From JAICYJ01 sp038212095 (GTDB lineage: Bacteria; Actinomycetota; Thermoleophilia; Gaiellales; JAICJC01), in the NCBI GenBank assembly GCA_038212095.1, contig JBBQUW010000007.1:71058-135057 (forward strand): a stretch of 64,000 nucleotides of DNA, in the 5' to 3' direction. Shown piece after piece: positions 27,384 to 36,157 of this stretch (positions within the stretch are counted from its first letter, which is position 1; each line of letters opens with the position of its first letter). The notes under the pieces were generated by a model that made no database searches, was not told where the DNA came from, and saw only the letters and a list, made by a program, of their open reading frames with translations. The translations under genes were made by a program, and so were the position numbers.

Positions 27384-28729
27384 GCTTCGCCGACCGCCGC
27401 CTTCACATGATCGGGATCGGGGGCGCCGGCGTCTCGGCGCTGGCCACGGTTGCCTACGCCTGGGGCGCGGACGTGTCCGGCTGCGACCAGGCGCCGTCGA
27501 TCTACTCCCAACGGCTGCAGAGGTTCGGCGTGCCGGTCTCGATCGGCCATGACCGGGCGCACCTCTCGCCGGGAGTCGAGGTGGTCGTCTCCTCGGCGAT
27601 CGCGGCCGACGAGCCGGAGCTGCTGGCGGCGCGAGAGCTGGGACTTCCGCGACTGCATCGGGCGCAGCTGCTGGCCGAGATGGTCGCTTCGCGGCGCTCG
27701 ATCTGCGTGGCCGGTGCGCACGGCAAGACCACCACCTCGGCCATGATCGCCTTCGCGGCCCAGCGGCTGGGGCTCGATCCGACGTTCCTGATCGGCGGCG
27801 AGGTGCCTCAGCTGGGCGGCAACGCGGGCCCCGGCTCGGGCACCCTGCTGGTTGCCGAGGCGGACGAGTCGGACGGCTCGCTCTCGCTGCTGCGACCGCG
27901 GGTCGCCGTGGTCACCAACATCGAGCTCGACCACCATGCCCGCTTCGCCTCGCTGGACGAGCTGCGCCAGCTGTTCGCCGATTGGGCGACCGAGCTGCCG
28001 CAACGCGGGACGCTGGTGGCGCACGAATCGGTCACGTTGCCAACGCAGGCGAATGTCGTCCACTACGGCTACGGCGAGGTGGAGTGGCAGGTGAGCGCGG
28101 TCGAGCAGGGGGGTGGCCGCACCGGCTGCTGGCTGCGCACGCCGGAAGGCGTGCCGGTGCACGTCTCGCTCGAGCTCGCGGGCGCGCACAACGCGCTGAA
28201 CGCCGCGGCCGCGATCGCCGCCCTGCACGCGGCTGCGGGCGTGCAGGCGGCCGACGCCGCCGCTGCGCTGGCTGGCTTTACAGGGGTCGGCCGCCGTTTC
28301 GAGCTGCGCGGCCGGCGGGCGGGGGCCTGGATCGTCGATGACTACGCCCACCATCCCACCGAGGTCGCCGCCACCATCGCCGCCGCCCGAGCCTGGACGC
28401 CTGGCCGGGTGGTCGTCTGCTTCCAACCGCACCTCTACTCGCGCACCGAGGCGCTGGCACGGGAGTTCGGCACCGCGCTGTCCGCTGCGGACGAGGTTGT
28501 GGTGACAGAGATCTACGCCGCACGCGAGCAACCGCTGGCGGGCGTCACCGCCAAGCTGGTGGTGGACGCGGTCAGCGAGCGGCGACCGGGAATGCCGCTG
28601 GCCTACCAGCCGGGCGTCGAGGCCAGCGCCCGGTTCCTGGCGTCGCGTATCCGTGATGGCGACATGCTGCTGACGGTGGGAGCGGGCGACGTGCGGCGGG
28701 TGGGAGACCTGCTGCTGGAGATGGTGTGA
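27380..28729 (+). CDS. murC: UDP-MurNAc:L-alanine ligase MurC
   Basis: 449 residues, ATG overlapping murG. N-terminal nucleotide-sugar motif MIGIGGAGVSALA, ATP loop VAGAHGKTTTSAM at about residue 115, EADESDGSLS, NIELDHHARF, and the C-terminal DDYAHHPTEVAATI and FQPHLYSRT. First amino-acid ligase of the pathway. Placement of murC after murG and before murB is normal. Confidence 0.95.
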   Translation: MSFADRRLHMIGIGGAGVSALATVAYAWGADVSGCDQAPSIYSQRLQRFGVPVSIGHDRAHLSPGVEVVVSSAIAADEPELLAARELGLPRLHRAQLLAEMVASRRSICVAGAHGKTTTSAMIAFAAQRLGLDPTFLIGGEVPQLGGNAGPGSGTLLVAEADESDGSLSLLRPRVAVVTNIELDHHARFASLDELRQLFADWATELPQRGTLVAHESVTLPTQANVVHYGYGEVEWQVSAVEQGGGRTGCWLRTPEGVPVHVSLELAGAHNALNAAAAIAALHAAAGVQAADAAAALAGFTGVGRRFELRGRRAGAWIVDDYAHHPTEVAATIAAARAWTPGRVVVCFQPHLYSRTEALAREFGTALSAADEVVVTEIYAAREQPLAGVTAKLVVDAVSERRPGMPLAYQPGVEASARFLASRIRDGDMLLTVGAGDVRRVGDLLLEMV

Positions 28730-29625
28730 CCACGCTGCCCGGCTTCATCGAGCAGGACGTGCCGATCTCGCGGCTGACAACGCTCGGCACCGGCGGGCCG
28801 GCGCGCTACTTCGGCCGGCCCGAGGATCTCGAGCAGCTCGCGGCGTTGCTCGAGTGGCGGGCCGAGCAGGGGCTGGCGATGGCGGTGATCGGGCTGGGAT
28901 CGAACCTGCTCGCGGCCGATGCGGGGTTCGACGGCCTGGTGGTGCGGCTGTCCGGCCGGCTGGCCGCGATCGAGCGGGATGGCACGGACATCCGGTGCGG
29001 CGGCGGCGCCTCGCTGGCGGCGGTGGTCAAGCGGGCCTCGCAGTGGGGCTTGTCCGGCATCGAGTTCGGCTGCGCCATCCCGGGAACGGTCGGCGGCGCC
29101 GTGCGAATGAACGCCGGCGCATACGGCGGCGAGATGTGCGACGTGCTCGCCGAGGCGCTGGTGATGGCGGCCGGTGGCGGACGCTCCGGCGGCCCGCAGC
29201 AGCTGGCGATGAGCTACCGCCGCTCCAACGTGACGGGCGATGAGGTGGTGGCTGAGGTCAGGCTCGCGCTGGCGGCCGGCGATCCGCAGTCGATCTCGGA
29301 GACGGTGCACGAGATGCAGCGCAGGCGCAAGCAGGCACAGCCGGGCGGGGTGAGGACGTTCGGAAGCGTGTGGAAGAATCCGTCACAGGAGATGACGGCG
29401 GGCATGCTGCTGGAGCGGTGTGGGCTGAAGGGGCTGGCGATCGGTGGCGCGCGCATCTCGCCCGTGCATGCAAACTTCATCGAGAACACAGGCGACGCTA
29501 GCTCGGCCGACGTGATCGCCCTGATGGTGGAGTGCCGGCGGCGCGCGCGAGACCAGTTCTCGGTCGTGCTCGAGCACGAGGTTCAGCTGCTGGGCGCGAT
29601 CGAGCTGCCGTCCGACGCCGCCTGA
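28726..29625 (+). CDS. murB: UDP-N-acetylenolpyruvoylglucosamine reductase MurB
   Basis: 299 residues from GTG 28726 (overlap with murC). FAD-binding features TLGTGGPARYFGRPEDLEQL and IGLGSNLLAADAGFDGLVV; GIPG-like CAIPGTVGGAVRMNAGAYG; FGSVWKNP with the catalytic Ser region and SPVHANFIEN near the end. Reduces UDP-GlcNAc-enolpyruvate to UDP-MurNAc using NADPH. Compact type I/II-like MurB without large insertions. Confidence 0.94.
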   Translation: MTTLPGFIEQDVPISRLTTLGTGGPARYFGRPEDLEQLAALLEWRAEQGLAMAVIGLGSNLLAADAGFDGLVVRLSGRLAAIERDGTDIRCGGGASLAAVVKRASQWGLSGIEFGCAIPGTVGGAVRMNAGAYGGEMCDVLAEALVMAAGGGRSGGPQQLAMSYRRSNVTGDEVVAEVRLALAAGDPQSISETVHEMQRRRKQAQPGGVRTFGSVWKNPSQEMTAGMLLERCGLKGLAIGGARISPVHANFIENTGDASSADVIALMVECRRRARDQFSVVLEHEVQLLGAIELPSDAA

Positions 29626-29637
29626 CGCGACCGCCGC

Positions 29638-30489
29638 ATGGCAGGTATCTGCCCGCCGGCGTTGAATTCTCCCGTCGTGCAGCTCGTCTCGGGCATCGAT
29701 GAAGCGTTCATGCTTCGCCGCCGCGAGCTCCTGCGAGAGCAGGGGCGGCGCCGGCTGGCGATCGTGCTGGCGATCGTGCTGGCGGTCGCGGCGGTCGCCG
29801 GCTACAAGCTGCTCGCGATGTCGTCGGCCTTTGCCGTCACCCAGGTGCAGGTGAGCGGGGCCAAGCCCTTGCTGGCGCGCGAGATCCACGCCGCCGTCGA
29901 GTCGGTGGCCGGCGGGCGCAGCCTGCTGCAGGTCGACCGCGGCGCGATCGTCCGCAGGCTGGAGGCGATGCCCTACGTCCAGTCGGTCTCGATCGACCGG
30001 TCATTCCCTCACACGCTGGCAGTGCACGTCGTGGTCGAGCATCCGACCGTGGTCGTGATGGCCGGCCAGACCGGCTACCTTGTCTCCGCCGATGGCCGCG
30101 TGCTGGCCCAGACGGCGAAGGCGCCGGCGGCGTTGCCACGAGTGACCGCGGCCGGCACCACCGCGCTGACGGTTGGCCGCGACAACGGCGACGGAAGCGT
30201 CGCTGCGGCACTGCAGGTGCTGGCGGCGACGCCGCCCGGCTTCCGCAAGGGCGTGGGCCGGATCACGGCGTTGATCCCCGGGGCGGGAACGATTACGGCC
30301 GTGATCGGAAAGCACATCCAGCTGCGGCTGGGCGACACCAGCCAGCTGACCCTCAAGCTCGAGGTGGTGCAGCGCGTGATGCAGCGGATCCGGGGTGCAC
30401 AGCGCTCGGAGCTGGCCTACATCGATGTCAGCGCACCATCACGCCCAGCATACGGCATGCGGTCGTCCTTACCCTCAACTTCAGGGTGA
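29638..30489 (+). CDS. ftsQ: Cell division protein FtsQ/DivIB
   Basis: 283 residues from ATG 29638, twelve bases after murB; GTG 29677 is a possible later start. A cytoplasmic basic head, one membrane helix (IVLAIVLAVAAVAGYKLLA), then a POTRA domain (VTQVQVSGAKPLLAREIHAAV, LEAMPYVQSVSIDRSFPHTL) and a beta domain ending LAYIDVSAPSRPAYG. It bridges cytoplasmic and periplasmic division proteins. There is no ftsA between it and ftsZ, as expected in Actinobacteria. Confidence 0.9.
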   Translation: MAGICPPALNSPVVQLVSGIDEAFMLRRRELLREQGRRRLAIVLAIVLAVAAVAGYKLLAMSSAFAVTQVQVSGAKPLLAREIHAAVESVAGGRSLLQVDRGAIVRRLEAMPYVQSVSIDRSFPHTLAVHVVVEHPTVVVMAGQTGYLVSADGRVLAQTAKAPAALPRVTAAGTTALTVGRDNGDGSVAAALQVLAATPPGFRKGVGRITALIPGAGTITAVIGKHIQLRLGDTSQLTLKLEVVQRVMQRIRGAQRSELAYIDVSAPSRPAYGMRSSLPSTSG

Positions 30490-30512
30490 GAGTTGCATCC
30501 ATCAGGTTCGGC

Positions 30513-30541
30513 TTGACACCCAGGGTTGATCGGAGTACGCT
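30513..30541 (+). promoter_or_regulatory. Dedicated sigma-70-type promoter of ftsZ
   Basis: A perfect -35 TTGACA (30513-30518), 17-base spacer and TACGCT -10 (30536-30541) lie in the 181-base gap between ftsQ and ftsZ. It is the only start region in the window where I see both hexamers with ideal spacing. The predicted leader of about 120 bases carries GGAGG (30656-30660) ten bases before the ATG. Confidence 0.72.
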
Positions 30542-30670
30542 GGCAACGGTGCCCCGCGTCGTCCGGCAGGATCCGGTACGCCGTGCGGGCTCAACGTGTT
30601 TTTGGGAGTACTCTCAGGCTGACCGTCAGAGTGAGGCGGTGGCCGGTGCCGCGACGGAGGTTTCACAACC

Positions 30671-31756
30671 ATGAGGGATCAGAGTGGGAACTACCTGGCC
30701 GTGATCAAGGTCGTCGGGGTCGGCGGTGGAGGTACCAACGCCGTCAACCGGATGGTCGATGCCGGCCTTCGCGGCGTCGAGTTCATCGCCGTCAACACCG
30801 ACGCTCAGGCGTTGCTGATGTGCGACGCCGACGTCAAGATCCACATCGGATCCAAGATCACGCGCGGCCTCGGCGCCGGCGCGGATCCCTCGATCGGCCG
30901 CGAGGCGGCGATGGAGAGCCGCGACGAGCTGAAGGAGGCGCTCAAGGGCGCCGACATGGTATTCGTGACCGCGGGCAAGGGCGGCGGCACCGGCACAGGC
31001 GCCGCGCCGGTGATCGCCGAGATCGCGCGAGAACTGGGCTCGCTGACGGTCGGAGTAGTCACGCGTCCATTCGGATTCGAGGGACGCAAGCGCGGCGATC
31101 AGGCCGACCAGGGCATCCGCACGCTGCGCGAGAAGGTCGACACGCTGATCATCATTCCCAACGACCGCCTGCTGCAGGTGGTCGAGAAGCGCACGTCGAT
31201 CGTGGATGCGTTCCGGATCGCCGACGATGTTCTGCGCCAGGGCGTGCAGGGGATCACCGACCTGATCACGGTGCCGGGCCTGATCAACCTCGACTTTGCC
31301 GACGTGCGCACCATTATGCGCGAGGCAGGTTCGGCGCTGATGGGCATCGGTCTCGCCAGCGGCGAGAACCGCGCCGCCGAGGCCGCCCGGGCTGCCATCT
31401 CATCGCCGTTGCTGGAGGCGTCGGTGGAGGGTGCGACCGGCATCCTGCTGAACATCACCGGCGGCGCCGACCTTGGCCTGTTCGAGGTCAACGAGGCGGC
31501 CGAGATCATCGGCAGCGCCTCCGACTCGGATGCGAACATCATCTTCGGCGCGGTGATCGACGAGGCGATGGCCGATCAGGTGCGTGTGACCGTGATCGCG
31601 ACCGGGTTCGACCGTTCGTCCAAGTCGCGGCCTGCGGCCGCCTTTGCGACCGGCACACGGGAGACTCCGTCGCGGAAGCTCGAAGACACCAGCACCGGTG
31701 AGTTCGAGCTGCCCAAGGAGGCGCTCGAGATCCCCAGCTTCCTGCGCGAGCAGTAG
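30671..31756 (+). CDS. ftsZ: Cell division GTPase FtsZ
   Basis: 361 residues from ATG 30671 with GGAGG upstream. GTP-binding KVVGVGGGGTNAVNRM near residue 14, the tubulin signature GGGTGTGAAPV at about 103-113, T7 loop motif NLDFADVRTIM, and the conserved C-terminal peptide LEIPSFLREQ that binds partner proteins. The variable linker is short (about 40 residues). Forms the Z ring. Transcribed from its own promoter as well as probable read-through from the dcw operon; sepF and ylmE-like genes usually found after actinobacterial ftsZ are absent, replaced by the glycine cleavage operon. Confidence 0.97.
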   Translation: MRDQSGNYLAVIKVVGVGGGGTNAVNRMVDAGLRGVEFIAVNTDAQALLMCDADVKIHIGSKITRGLGAGADPSIGREAAMESRDELKEALKGADMVFVTAGKGGGTGTGAAPVIAEIARELGSLTVGVVTRPFGFEGRKRGDQADQGIRTLREKVDTLIIIPNDRLLQVVEKRTSIVDAFRIADDVLRQGVQGITDLITVPGLINLDFADVRTIMREAGSALMGIGLASGENRAAEAARAAISSPLLEASVEGATGILLNITGGADLGLFEVNEAAEIIGSASDSDANIIFGAVIDEAMADQVRVTVIATGFDRSSKSRPAAAFATGTRETPSRKLEDTSTGEFELPKEALEIPSFLREQ

Positions 31757-31808
31757 CCGCGCACGGCCCGCTGAGACGGCCTGTTTCTCGGTAATATCAG
31801 TGCACGCC

Positions 31809-31833
31809 CGAGTGGCCGAACGGCCTCCACTCG
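31809..31833 (+). terminator. Hairpin after ftsZ, possible terminator
   Basis: CGAGTGGCC, loop GAAC, GGCC, a three-base bulge, then ACTCG: a nine-pair stem in the 158-base gap between ftsZ and gcvT. It is not followed by a U run, so termination is uncertain. A second small stem (GGCAG/CTGCC) follows at about 31856-31870. No glycine riboswitch signature was recognised in this gap. Confidence 0.35.
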
Positions 31834-31914
31834 ATCCTTGTCGCCGGCTCCCTGGCGGCAGGCCGGCTGCCGAGGCACCTGTTGACTCGGGCACTGTGTA
31901 GACTGCTCTTCCGG

Positions 31915-32982
31915 ATGGCTGAGGAGACCGCGCTACGCCGGACCCCGCTCTACGACCGCCACGTCGCGGCCGGTGCGCGCATCGTTCCGTTCGCGGGCTG
32001 GGAGATGCCGGTGCAGTATCAGGGCATCATCCCCGAGCACCTCGCCGTACGTACGGCGGCGGGACTGTTCGACGTCTCGCACATGGGGCAGCTGGAGCTG
32101 CGCGGGCCGGGCGCGCTGGAGTCCTGCCAGCAGATGCTGTCCAACGATCTCCGTCGGATCGCGGCCGGCCATGCGCAGTACACGCTGCTTCTGAACGAGG
32201 CCGGCCGGCCGGTCGACGACCTGATCGTCTACCGGTTTGCCGACGACCACCTGCTGCTGGTGGTCAATGCCTCGCGCGTCGACGACGATCGCGGCTGGCT
32301 GGCAGATCACCTGCCCGACGGCGTGGCGCTGGACGACCGGTCGGCCGAGATGGCGATGCTCGCGCTGCAGGGGCCGACATCGCTGGGCCTGGTGGAGCTG
32401 CCCGAGCTCGAGCCGTTCGCCTTCGTCCAGGCCGACGTCTGCGGCGTCCCCGCGATCGTCGCCCGCACCGGCTACACGGGCGAGCCGGGAGTGGAGCTGA
32501 TGGTGGCCGGCGAGCGGGCGGCGGAGCTGTGGGATGCGATCGTCGCCGCCGGCGCGACTCCCTGCGGGCTGGGGGCGCGGGACACGTTGCGGCTCGAGGT
32601 CTGCTACCCCCTGTACGGCAACGATCTCTCGCTGGAGCGAACGGCGCTCGAGGCGGGACTGGGGTGGGTGTGCGCCCTCGACGCCAAGGAGTTCGTCGGC
32701 GCCGGTGCCCTTCGCGAGCAGCGGGCCGCCGGCGGGCACGACCGGCTGGTGGCTTTCACCATGTCTGAGCGTGGCATCCCCCGTCCGGGCATGGCGGTGC
32801 TACCGGCCGGCGTTGTCACCAGCGGCACCATGTCGCCGTCACTCGGCCTTGGTATCGGCATGGGCTACGTCCCCGCCGACGGCGCCGCGGTCGGCGGCGC
32901 GATCCAGATCGACGTGCGCGGCCGCCCTCTCGCGGCCGTGATCGCCAAGAAGCCACTGTACGTCAAGGAGACGACCGAATGA
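31915..32982 (+). CDS. gcvT: Aminomethyltransferase, glycine cleavage T protein
   Basis: 355 residues from ATG 31915. A TAGACT hexamer (31899-31904) ten bases before the ATG and no Shine-Dalgarno suggest a nearly leaderless mRNA. Family features: FAGWEMPVQYQGIIPEHLAVR, FDVSHMGQ, ALQGP, RTGYTGEPGVEL and the tetrahydrofolate-domain RDTLRLEVCYPLYGNDL. Transfers the methylene group from the H-protein arm to tetrahydrofolate, releasing ammonia. First gene of a four-gene operon with gcvH, gcvPA and gcvPB, all with 4-base overlaps. Confidence 0.95.
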   Translation: MAEETALRRTPLYDRHVAAGARIVPFAGWEMPVQYQGIIPEHLAVRTAAGLFDVSHMGQLELRGPGALESCQQMLSNDLRRIAAGHAQYTLLLNEAGRPVDDLIVYRFADDHLLLVVNASRVDDDRGWLADHLPDGVALDDRSAEMAMLALQGPTSLGLVELPELEPFAFVQADVCGVPAIVARTGYTGEPGVELMVAGERAAELWDAIVAAGATPCGLGARDTLRLEVCYPLYGNDLSLERTALEAGLGWVCALDAKEFVGAGALREQRAAGGHDRLVAFTMSERGIPRPGMAVLPAGVVTSGTMSPSLGLGIGMGYVPADGAAVGGAIQIDVRGRPLAAVIAKKPLYVKETTE

Positions 32983-33371
32983 GCGACGCGAGCTACCCCG
33001 ATGGGCTCTACTACAACGAGCAGCACGACTGGGCACGGGTGGAGGGTGACAGCGCCACCTTCGGCATCACCTGGTATGCGCAGGACACGCTGGGCGAGGT
33101 CGTCTACTACAGCCCCGCCGCCGTCGGCACCGCGGTCACCCAGGGCGGCGAGTACGGGGAGCTCGAGTCGACCAAGGCCGTCTCGCCGTTGATCTCGCCG
33201 CTGGCCGGCGAGGTGACCGAGGTCAACGACGCGCTGGAGGGCAACGAGTCCAGCGTGAACGACGATCCCTACGGCGACGGCTGGCTGATCAAAGTGCGGC
33301 TGGCGGATCCGTCACAGCTCGACTCGCTGATGGACGCTGCCGCTTACCAGGCGTACATCGAGACGCTGTGA
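32979..33371 (+). CDS. gcvH: Glycine cleavage system H protein
   Basis: 130 residues, ATG overlapping gcvT. The lipoyl-accepting Lys66 is in the conserved ESTKAV context after LGEVVYYSPAAVG, with the family C-terminal DPYGDGWLIKVRLAD. The lipoyl arm shuttles the aminomethyl group between P and T proteins. No lipoate ligase or synthase gene is in the window. Confidence 0.95.
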   Translation: MSDASYPDGLYYNEQHDWARVEGDSATFGITWYAQDTLGEVVYYSPAAVGTAVTQGGEYGELESTKAVSPLISPLAGEVTEVNDALEGNESSVNDDPYGDGWLIKVRLADPSQLDSLMDAAAYQAYIETL

Positions 33372-34711
33372 CCTTCACCTCGCTGACCGACTCCGACCGC
33401 CGGCAGATGCTGGCCACGATTGGCGTCGACTCGATCGAGCAGCTGTTCGCCGAGATTCCGGCCGCCGTGCGGCTGAACCGGCCGCTGGCGCTCGAGCCGG
33501 CGCTGTCGGAGGCGGAGCTGTGGGCGCACATGGCCGAGCTGGCCGAGCGCAACGTGCACGTCGGCCGCGAGCTCTCGTTCCTGGGTGCCGGCGTCTACGA
33601 CCACTACGTGCCGGCCGTCGTCGACACGGTGATGCAGCGGGGCGAGTTCCTGACGGCCTATACGCCCTACCAGCCCGAGATGAGCCAGGGCGTCCTGCAA
33701 GCGATCTTCGAGTATCAGACCGCAATCTGCGAGCTGACCGGAATGGATGTCAGCAACGCCTCAGGGTACGACGGGATGACGGTCGCGGCGGACGCGTGCT
33801 ATGTGGCCAAGCTCGCCACCGGCCGCAACAAGGTGGTGGTGGCTGAGGCGCTCAACCCCCAGGCCCGCGAGGTTGTGCGCACGTTCGCACCCGGGTTCGG
33901 CATGGAGGTGGTGGAGGTGCCCCATACCGATGGAGCGACCGACCCCGACCGCTGGCGAGATGCGGCGGCCGGGGCCGCGCTGGCGATCTTCCAGCAGCCG
34001 AACTTCCTGGGCGTGCTGGAGGACGCGCCTGCGCTGGCCGAGGCGGCCACCGCCGCCGGCGCGCTGCCGGTCGCCCACGTCGACCCGATGTCGCTCGGCG
34101 TGCTCGAGGCGCCGGGCAACTATGGCTGTGCGCTCGCGATCGGCGAGGGCCAGCCCGCGGGCAACTACCTCTCCTACGGCGGCCCCCACTACGGCTTCCT
34201 GGCCGCACGCATGGAATACGCCCGACAGCTGCCGGGCCGGATCGTGGGCGAGACCTCTGACCGCGATGGCCGTCGCGGCTACGTGCTGACGCTGCAGACG
34301 CGCGAGCAGCACATCCGCCGCGAGAAGGCGACGTCCAACATCACCTCCAACCAGACGCTGCTCGCGCTGGGCGGTCTGGTCTATCTGTCGTGGCTGGGCC
34401 CGTCCGGGATTTCCGAGGTGGGGCAGCGCTCGGCCGCGCTGGCCGAGCACGCCAAGCGCCGGTTGGGGCTGCCGCCGGCCTTCGACCGGCCGACGTTGCG
34501 CGAGTTCGTCGTGCGCACGGGCATGCCCGCGCGCGACGTGATCGATGGCTGCAAAAAGCTGGGTGTCCACCCTGGACTGGCGGTCGGCCGCTACTACGAG
34601 GGACTTGACGACGCGCTCATGATGGCCTTCACGGAGCGGCGCACGGTGGAGGAGATCGAGCGCCTGGCGGATGCGTTGGAGTCGGTCGGCGTGCGGCTGG
34701 GGCAGCTATGA
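33368..34711 (+). CDS. gcvPA: Glycine dehydrogenase (decarboxylating) subunit 1
   Basis: 447 residues from GTG 33368 (overlap with gcvH). N-terminal half of the split P protein: FLGAGVYDHYVPAVVDTVMQR, YTPYQPEMSQGVLQAIFEYQT, SNASGYDGMTVAADAC, and REQHIRREKATSNITSNQTL. This subunit lacks the PLP Lys, which sits in the partner subunit encoded next. The two-subunit form is common in Gram-positives and archaea. Confidence 0.95.
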   Translation: MTFTSLTDSDRRQMLATIGVDSIEQLFAEIPAAVRLNRPLALEPALSEAELWAHMAELAERNVHVGRELSFLGAGVYDHYVPAVVDTVMQRGEFLTAYTPYQPEMSQGVLQAIFEYQTAICELTGMDVSNASGYDGMTVAADACYVAKLATGRNKVVVAEALNPQAREVVRTFAPGFGMEVVEVPHTDGATDPDRWRDAAAGAALAIFQQPNFLGVLEDAPALAEAATAAGALPVAHVDPMSLGVLEAPGNYGCALAIGEGQPAGNYLSYGGPHYGFLAARMEYARQLPGRIVGETSDRDGRRGYVLTLQTREQHIRREKATSNITSNQTLLALGGLVYLSWLGPSGISEVGQRSAALAEHAKRRLGLPPAFDRPTLREFVVRTGMPARDVIDGCKKLGVHPGLAVGRYYEGLDDALMMAFTERRTVEEIERLADALESVGVRLGQL

Positions 34712-36150
34712 AGCTGATCTACGAGCGATCGCAGGCGGGGCGCCGCGCATCCTCGGTGCCCGACCCCGGGCTGCCGCCGGCGGACGTTCCGCAGCGGCTG
34801 CGGCGCGCGCGCCCAGCCCGGCTGCCGGAGCTGGCCGAGCCGGAGCTGGTGCGCCACTTCACGGAGCTCTCCACTCGCAACTTCGGCATCGACACCGGCT
34901 TCTATCCGCTGGGCTCGTGCACGATGAAGTACAACCCGCGCGTCAACGAGCGGCTGGTCGGGCTGCCCGGCTTCCGCGACCTGCATCCCTACCAGGACGA
35001 CGCCGACGCCCAGGGAGCGCTGGAGTTGATGTGGCGGCTGCAGGAGATCCTGGCCGAGGTGGTGGGGCTGGACGCCGTCACGCTGCAGCCGGCCGCCGGT
35101 TCGCAGGGCGAGCTGACCGGGTTGACCCTGATCAGCGCCTACTTCCGCGACCGCGGCGAGCACGAGCAGCGGCGCGAGATCGTGATCCCCGACACCGCCC
35201 ACGGTACCAACCCGGCCAGCGTTACTATGGCAGGCTACAACGTTGTCAAGGTCAACGTTGACGCGCGAGGCAACATCGACATGGACGACCTGCGCGGGAA
35301 GGTGGGGCCGGCCACCGCGGGGCTGATGCTGACCAACCCATCGACGCTGGGACTGTTCGAGGAGCGGATCGAGGAGGTGGCCGCGATCTTCCACGAAGCC
35401 GGTGCGCTGCTCTACTACGACGGCGCGAACCTGAACGCGGTCTGCGGTGTTTCCCGCCCTGGCGACATGGGATTCGACGTCCTGCACTTCAACCTGCACA
35501 AGACGTTCTCGCAGCCGCACGGCGGCGGCGGGCCCGGTGCCGGCTCGGTTGCCGTGAGAGACATCCTCGAGCCGTACCTGCCCGCTCCCACCGTGGTGCG
35601 GGAGGGCGACAGCTACCGCCTCGACTACGACCGGCCGCGCTCCATCGGTCGCGTGCGCGGATTCGGCGGCCCGTTCGGGGTGTTCGTACGGGCGTATGCC
35701 TTCATCCGCATGTGGGGACCGGGCTTGCGTGAGATGTCCGAGACGGCCGTGCTGAACGCCAACTATATGCTGGCTCGGCTGCGCGATGACTACGAGCTGC
35801 ACTACGACCGCCACTGCATGCACGAGTTCGTGCTGTCGGCGCGCGGGCTGAAGAAGGAGTACGGCGTGACAGCCCTGGACGTCGTCAAGCGGCTGATGGA
35901 CTTCGGCTACCACCCACCCACCGTGTACTTCCCGCTGGTGGTGCCTGAGGCGCTGATGATCGAGCCGACCGAGACCGAGGCCAAGGAGACGCTGGACGAG
36001 TTCTGTGACGCGATGCTGGCGATCGTGCGCGAGGCGGCCGAGACGCCGGAGCTGCTCAAGCAGGCCCCGCATACGCGGCCGGTGTCCCGGCTGGACGAGG
36101 CGGCGGCCGCCAAGCGGCTGGTCGTGAGGCACCATTTCGACGAGCAGTAG
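34708..36150 (+). CDS. gcvPB: Glycine dehydrogenase (decarboxylating) subunit 2
   Basis: 480 residues, ATG overlapping gcvPA. PLP-binding Lys in DVLHFNLHKTFSQPHGGGGPG; also FYPLGSCTMKYNPRVNE, PAAGSQGELTGL, and HGTNPASV. With GcvPA it decarboxylates glycine and loads the aminomethyl group on GcvH. The end of the operon is followed after seven bases by a HAD phosphatase gene that may be cotranscribed. Confidence 0.95.
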   Translation: MKLIYERSQAGRRASSVPDPGLPPADVPQRLRRARPARLPELAEPELVRHFTELSTRNFGIDTGFYPLGSCTMKYNPRVNERLVGLPGFRDLHPYQDDADAQGALELMWRLQEILAEVVGLDAVTLQPAAGSQGELTGLTLISAYFRDRGEHEQRREIVIPDTAHGTNPASVTMAGYNVVKVNVDARGNIDMDDLRGKVGPATAGLMLTNPSTLGLFEERIEEVAAIFHEAGALLYYDGANLNAVCGVSRPGDMGFDVLHFNLHKTFSQPHGGGGPGAGSVAVRDILEPYLPAPTVVREGDSYRLDYDRPRSIGRVRGFGGPFGVFVRAYAFIRMWGPGLREMSETAVLNANYMLARLRDDYELHYDRHCMHEFVLSARGLKKEYGVTALDVVKRLMDFGYHPPTVYFPLVVPEALMIEPTETEAKETLDEFCDAMLAIVREAAETPELLKQAPHTRPVSRLDEAAAAKRLVVRHHFDEQ

Positions 36151-36157
36151 CGGCGCC

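Noticed and set aside
30490..30670. A hidden ftsA between ftsQ and ftsZ
   Set aside because: Only 181 bases, holding a promoter and a leader; ftsA is normally absent in Actinobacteria.
31757..31914. Glycine riboswitch before gcvT
   Set aside because: Searched for the tandem glycine-aptamer core; only small GC hairpins are seen, and the putative -10 leaves almost no leader.
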